Part shown: positions 61,203 through 64,000 of the stretch, one piece after another
How positions within the stretch are numbered: the first letter of the stretch is position 1
How the letters are laid out: the number at the start of each line of letters is the position of its first letter
Assembly (NCBI GenBank): GCA_010671905.1
Contig: JAAHII010000001.1
Location: 4,340,001-4,404,000, forward strand
DNA: 64,000 nt
From: Leptolyngbya sp. SIOISBB
GTDB taxonomy: Bacteria; Cyanobacteriota; Cyanobacteriia; Phormidesmidales; Phormidesmidaceae
Reading direction: 5' to 3'
Made by a program: the position numbers and the translations under genes
Notes under the pieces: generated by a model
The model's database searches: none
Told to the model about the DNA's origin: nothing
What the model saw: the letters and a program-made list of their open reading frames with translations, nothing else

Positions 61203-63885
61203 TTAAATGTGCTCTAACAGCACGCCCTGACTATCTTGAAGGGCCAAGTCGCTGAGGTCGCTGACGTTCAAACCTGGGGTGGCGATCGCTACCCGCCATT
61301 GAGCTAATTTCACGGCTAGTAATTCTTCCAGGTTCAGCTTGATCGGGCTGCCTCCCATGTGAGTCACAATGGCAACTTGCTTAGAAGTATCGTGGCTGTT
61401 CTGCGTCTGGGTGCGTAGACCGTAAAAGATCGTCTTTTGGTCATCACTGAGGCGAGAGAAGTCGTCCGATGCTGAGAGGTTGTGTCTTAACCAAGGATGG
61501 GCATGACGATACTCTCTGAGAGACAAATTAAAGCGAGTTTGTTGAGGTGTGAGGGTCGCTGCAAAATGACTCACATTGCAGAGGTCATTGCAGTCTTCCA
61601 TATAGGTTTTGGCAAATGCTTTCAAAGTGGACACCGTGATGTCTGGTGGATGTGCCAATTTTGTCTGTAGGAATGCTTTACATAAAGCAGCGAGAGTTTC
61701 TAGATCATAGTTATCTTCCATCTCCCAGATGGCTTTTTGCAGCCAATCCATGAAGAGGCGAAGCTTCTCAAATGATTCAATGCCTAGCTGTTTCAGACCT
61801 TTAAAGGCCCAATTTTGCTCATAGAACCAGGGTTCAACCTGCCAATCAAGAAAACCAACTTCTTCAGCAACGACCTTCAGTCCATAGGCGTCATCCGTAT
61901 TCCGGAAAAAACACCACGGGGCTCGCATGGTGGCATTGAGAAAATCCATGGGCAAGCCTGGACTGAAACCATAAAAAAGCAGCATGACAGCAGGATTGTC
62001 GTAGGCATTATTCATGACTTCTGGCAAGGTCTGGCCTAAGTTCCAGTTGATGGCAGACTGGTCGTCAAGTTGCGTGCCTCGCCGCATAGTGTCATGGTTC
62101 GCGCAGCCACTAATCCAATGCGAACCATGATTCATGATTTCGCAAACCCGGTGCCATTTACGATCCCAAAACCGCTGCAAACTGGGGGTATTGTGAGCAA
62201 AAATTAGCGGTCCCCACTGATAGGCTTCTGGTTGTTGCTTGATGACGTCGAGATAGGTGGAACTTTCCTCCCAACCTTCTGCTGGCCAGGGGCGGCCATC
62301 CTCGAAAATCGCGAAGAGTTGACGTTGGTGTCCGCCAATGTGTTGTCGCACCTGACTCATCTCTTTGAGATAGGCATCATCATATTCAACTTGACCCGTG
62401 GCCGGATTGAAAAACTTAAAGTCCTGAGCGCCATCCACGCGAATTCCATCTGCTCCCGTGTTGATTTTTCGGCGCTGCATTTCTAGCAAAATTGCTCGCA
62501 CAGCGGGATGTTGGTGATTGACATCCTGACCGTACATATTCGGGCCTTTCAGAAAATATTGATTGAGTAAGGCCTTGCCCTGGTTATCGCTATGACCATA
62601 GACCAAGTCGTAAATTACCTGAATCGGCCCGGTCGGAAAGGTATGCAGGGTGGCGATAAACTCGACCAACTCATCGGGTCGCAGGCTGCCGAGGAGAGAC
62701 GGATTGGTAGCAGAAGACGCATGAAGGACAATATCGTAGCCCCAATTCTGTGTGTCGGGTTTCCGCAGATGCACTTGGACCTGGTCGGTGTCTGGAGCGA
62801 TCGCTTCATCCCAACTGATAAAAACCGGGTCTATTGCTGTTCGCCGCAAAATACTCCACTACAGGTTCAATCGGTAAGAGCTGGACGGCATCGTAACCAA
62901 TGTAGTTTTCCTCATCGGGAGTCAAGGGCATCTGCGCTTGTTGCTTGTGGGCAATTTGCTGATAAATCCGCGTGAGCCCTTCTAACGTGCCTTCGGGTGA
63001 GGCTGTACTGACATGCAACTGCAGAATATTGCGAGGCGGCCGAACCTTGGTCACGGCCTGAGGGCGCCTCTGAGCCGGTCTGAAGTAGCTGAGATCAGAC
63101 CGCTGCTGTTGAAGGCGATTCATGTCGTAGAGCTCTGCAGGAGCAAATACGCCGTAGGGAAGTGAGTAGGCCAAGCTATCGCCAACCGTTTGTAACTCGC
63201 CCTGATCGTCGATGTATTGGAGACAATAAAACGTCCCGGTTTGAGTTTGAGTTCCTGCCTGCATTCCTGAGAACACGCCGCAAAAGAAATCCTTGTAACT
63301 TTGCAACGGTAAGCGCTCTTGTCGAAACGTAATCAACTGCTCTTTAGCGCGCAAGTCAATGGTCTGCAGCGGTGTAAAACAGGCTAAGTAGACCTGTTTG
63401 GATTGCTGCATCTGATGGTGATGGGCAGCCTTGTACCATGCTTGACGACTATCTGGTGTGGTCTCCACCTCTGGCACCCAAAAGGCGACCTCGGTTAACC
63501 CGTCTGAGCGGTAATGCGCTCCGAGTCGGGTCGCCAGAATCTTGGTGATTTGAAAGTAGGCGTCAGTTGAGCTGAACTGCGCCTCCGCTGAACTGAGCAA
63601 GGCTGCCGCCCAGTCGACGAAGGCTTGAGTCGCTTCTTCAACGACTGTAATCGTGGGCAATTTCGTTTCTAGTCTCATGCCGAATCTGCTAATGCCTTGA
63701 GCAAAAGTCGAATTAATATGGCTGATCAGCTTCAAGGGATGATAATGTGAGGGCTCGCGATGTCTCTCTGGCTGGGTTAAAGTCCCCTCATGGCAGGCCC
63801 GCAATTGGATGCTGGTGTAGCGCAAATGGTCGGTGACGAACAATTCCCATTGGGAAAGCAATTGATCGAACAGTTCAATAGTCAC
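61203..63885 (-). pseudogene. gghA: Probable glucosylglycerol hydrolase (GghA-like, GH13), frameshifted
   Basis: Two frames on the minus strand (63885-62806 and 62849-61203) overlap by 44 bp and together give about 890-905 residues, the size expected for GghA. The N-terminal part is all soluble. The C-terminal part is a GH13 catalytic barrel: NTGADGIRVDGAQDFKFFNP carries the nucleophile Asp, FAIFEDGRPWPAEGW the candidate acid Glu and GCANHDTMRRG the third acid. One extra base near AGCAATAGACCC (about 62830-62840) breaks the frame; removing it gives ANSNDPVFISWDEA. GghA degrades the compatible solute glucosylglycerol when salt falls. Confidence 0.75.
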
Positions 63886-64000
63886 AGTCGGTAGCTAGAC
63901 GCTCATACTCCCTTCAGGACTAAAGTGGAAGTGTCTCAATCCTGAAGGGACGTGCTTCAGTGAGCTTAAAGATGATGGTTGAGTGGAATGGCGATCATCA
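63886..64000. other. Window end, no feature seen
   Basis: 115 bp upstream of the GghA-like gene. CTTCAGGACTAAAGTGGAAGTGTCTCAATCCTGAAG contains an inverted repeat (CTTCAGGA/TCCTGAAG, 63911-63946) that could be a regulatory dyad or a terminator stem. Confidence 0.4.

Noticed and set aside
1-64000. CRISPR array, prophage or toxin-antitoxin island
   Set aside because: No regularly spaced direct repeats, phage structural genes or recognisable toxin-antitoxin pair were found on either strand.

Overview
The window is cyanobacterial chromosome. Direct evidence is the set of photosynthesis genes (psbQ/CyanoQ, the photosystem II S4-domain gene, psaK), the fused panC-cmk gene, a Tic22-like gene, cyanobacterial ftsQ-ftsZ, a probable glucosylglycerol hydrolase, and the very frequent HIP1 palindrome GCGATCGC. 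Many large accessory and disordered proteins, a sugar PTS, a lone TpsB porin, insertion-sequence remnants and MITE-like repeats suggest a larger-genome, probably filamentous and salt-tolerant lineage (Leptolyngbya/Nodosilinea-like). That placement is inference. No CRISPR array, prophage or rRNA operon is visible.

Layout: 0.3-3.6 kb holds housekeeping and photosynthesis genes (phosphoribosyltransferase, FAD oxidoreductase, psbQ, frameshifted PSII S4 gene). 3.7-6.4 kb is a run of five small secreted, repeat-bearing proteins on the minus strand, two of them with curlin-like N/Q repeats and one ending in 19 consecutive aspartates. 6.4-7.9 kb is a mobile-element graveyard (IS110 and IS630 remnants plus a 105-bp MITE). 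7.9-16.7 kb has a SWIM zinc-finger gene split by an in-frame stop and a 2294-residue protein with an Hsp70/actin-like ATPase at the end of a vast acidic linker. 17.5-26.7 kb has a Crp-family regulator/DUF2232/CobT-like operon, a MerR regulator, Tic22, tRNA-Pro, a GspC/PilP-like protein and a cluster of TIGR04376, zinc-ribbon/FHA, FHA and LRAT-domain genes. 26.9-39.6 kb is mixed metabolism and envelope (isochorismatase, LysM/degenerate M23, Deg protease, GNAT, ComFB, PspA, SGAT, panC-cmk, TpsB, psaK). 39.9-45.1 kb carries ftsQ, ftsZ, thiD and the SRP RNA.

45.3-51.2 kb is the best candidate for an undescribed system. Six co-directional genes plus a 40-residue microprotein encode a KAS III-type ketosynthase, a haem-oxygenase-fold putative diiron oxidase, an unrecognised 302-residue protein, a YiaA/B membrane protein, a Coq4-like protein and a PAPS sulfotransferase. 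The ketosynthase/oxidase junction is rebuilt by a 138-141 bp tandem repeat. 51.3-54.4 kb encodes a paired active/inactive M16 peptidase. 56.6-61.2 kb encodes a complete glucose/GlcNAc-type PTS (EIIA-HPr-EI fusion and EIICB), and 61.2-63.9 kb a GghA-like hydrolase. PTS uptake, glucosylglycerol turnover, the Crp-family regulator and the stress proteins fit an organism living with sugar and salt fluctuation.

Four otherwise conserved genes are broken by a single lesion (PSII S4 at about 3130, SWIM at 9042, PTS fusion at about 57440, gghA at about 62835). These are either assembly errors or real decay. All assignments come from reading the sequence; no database search was run.
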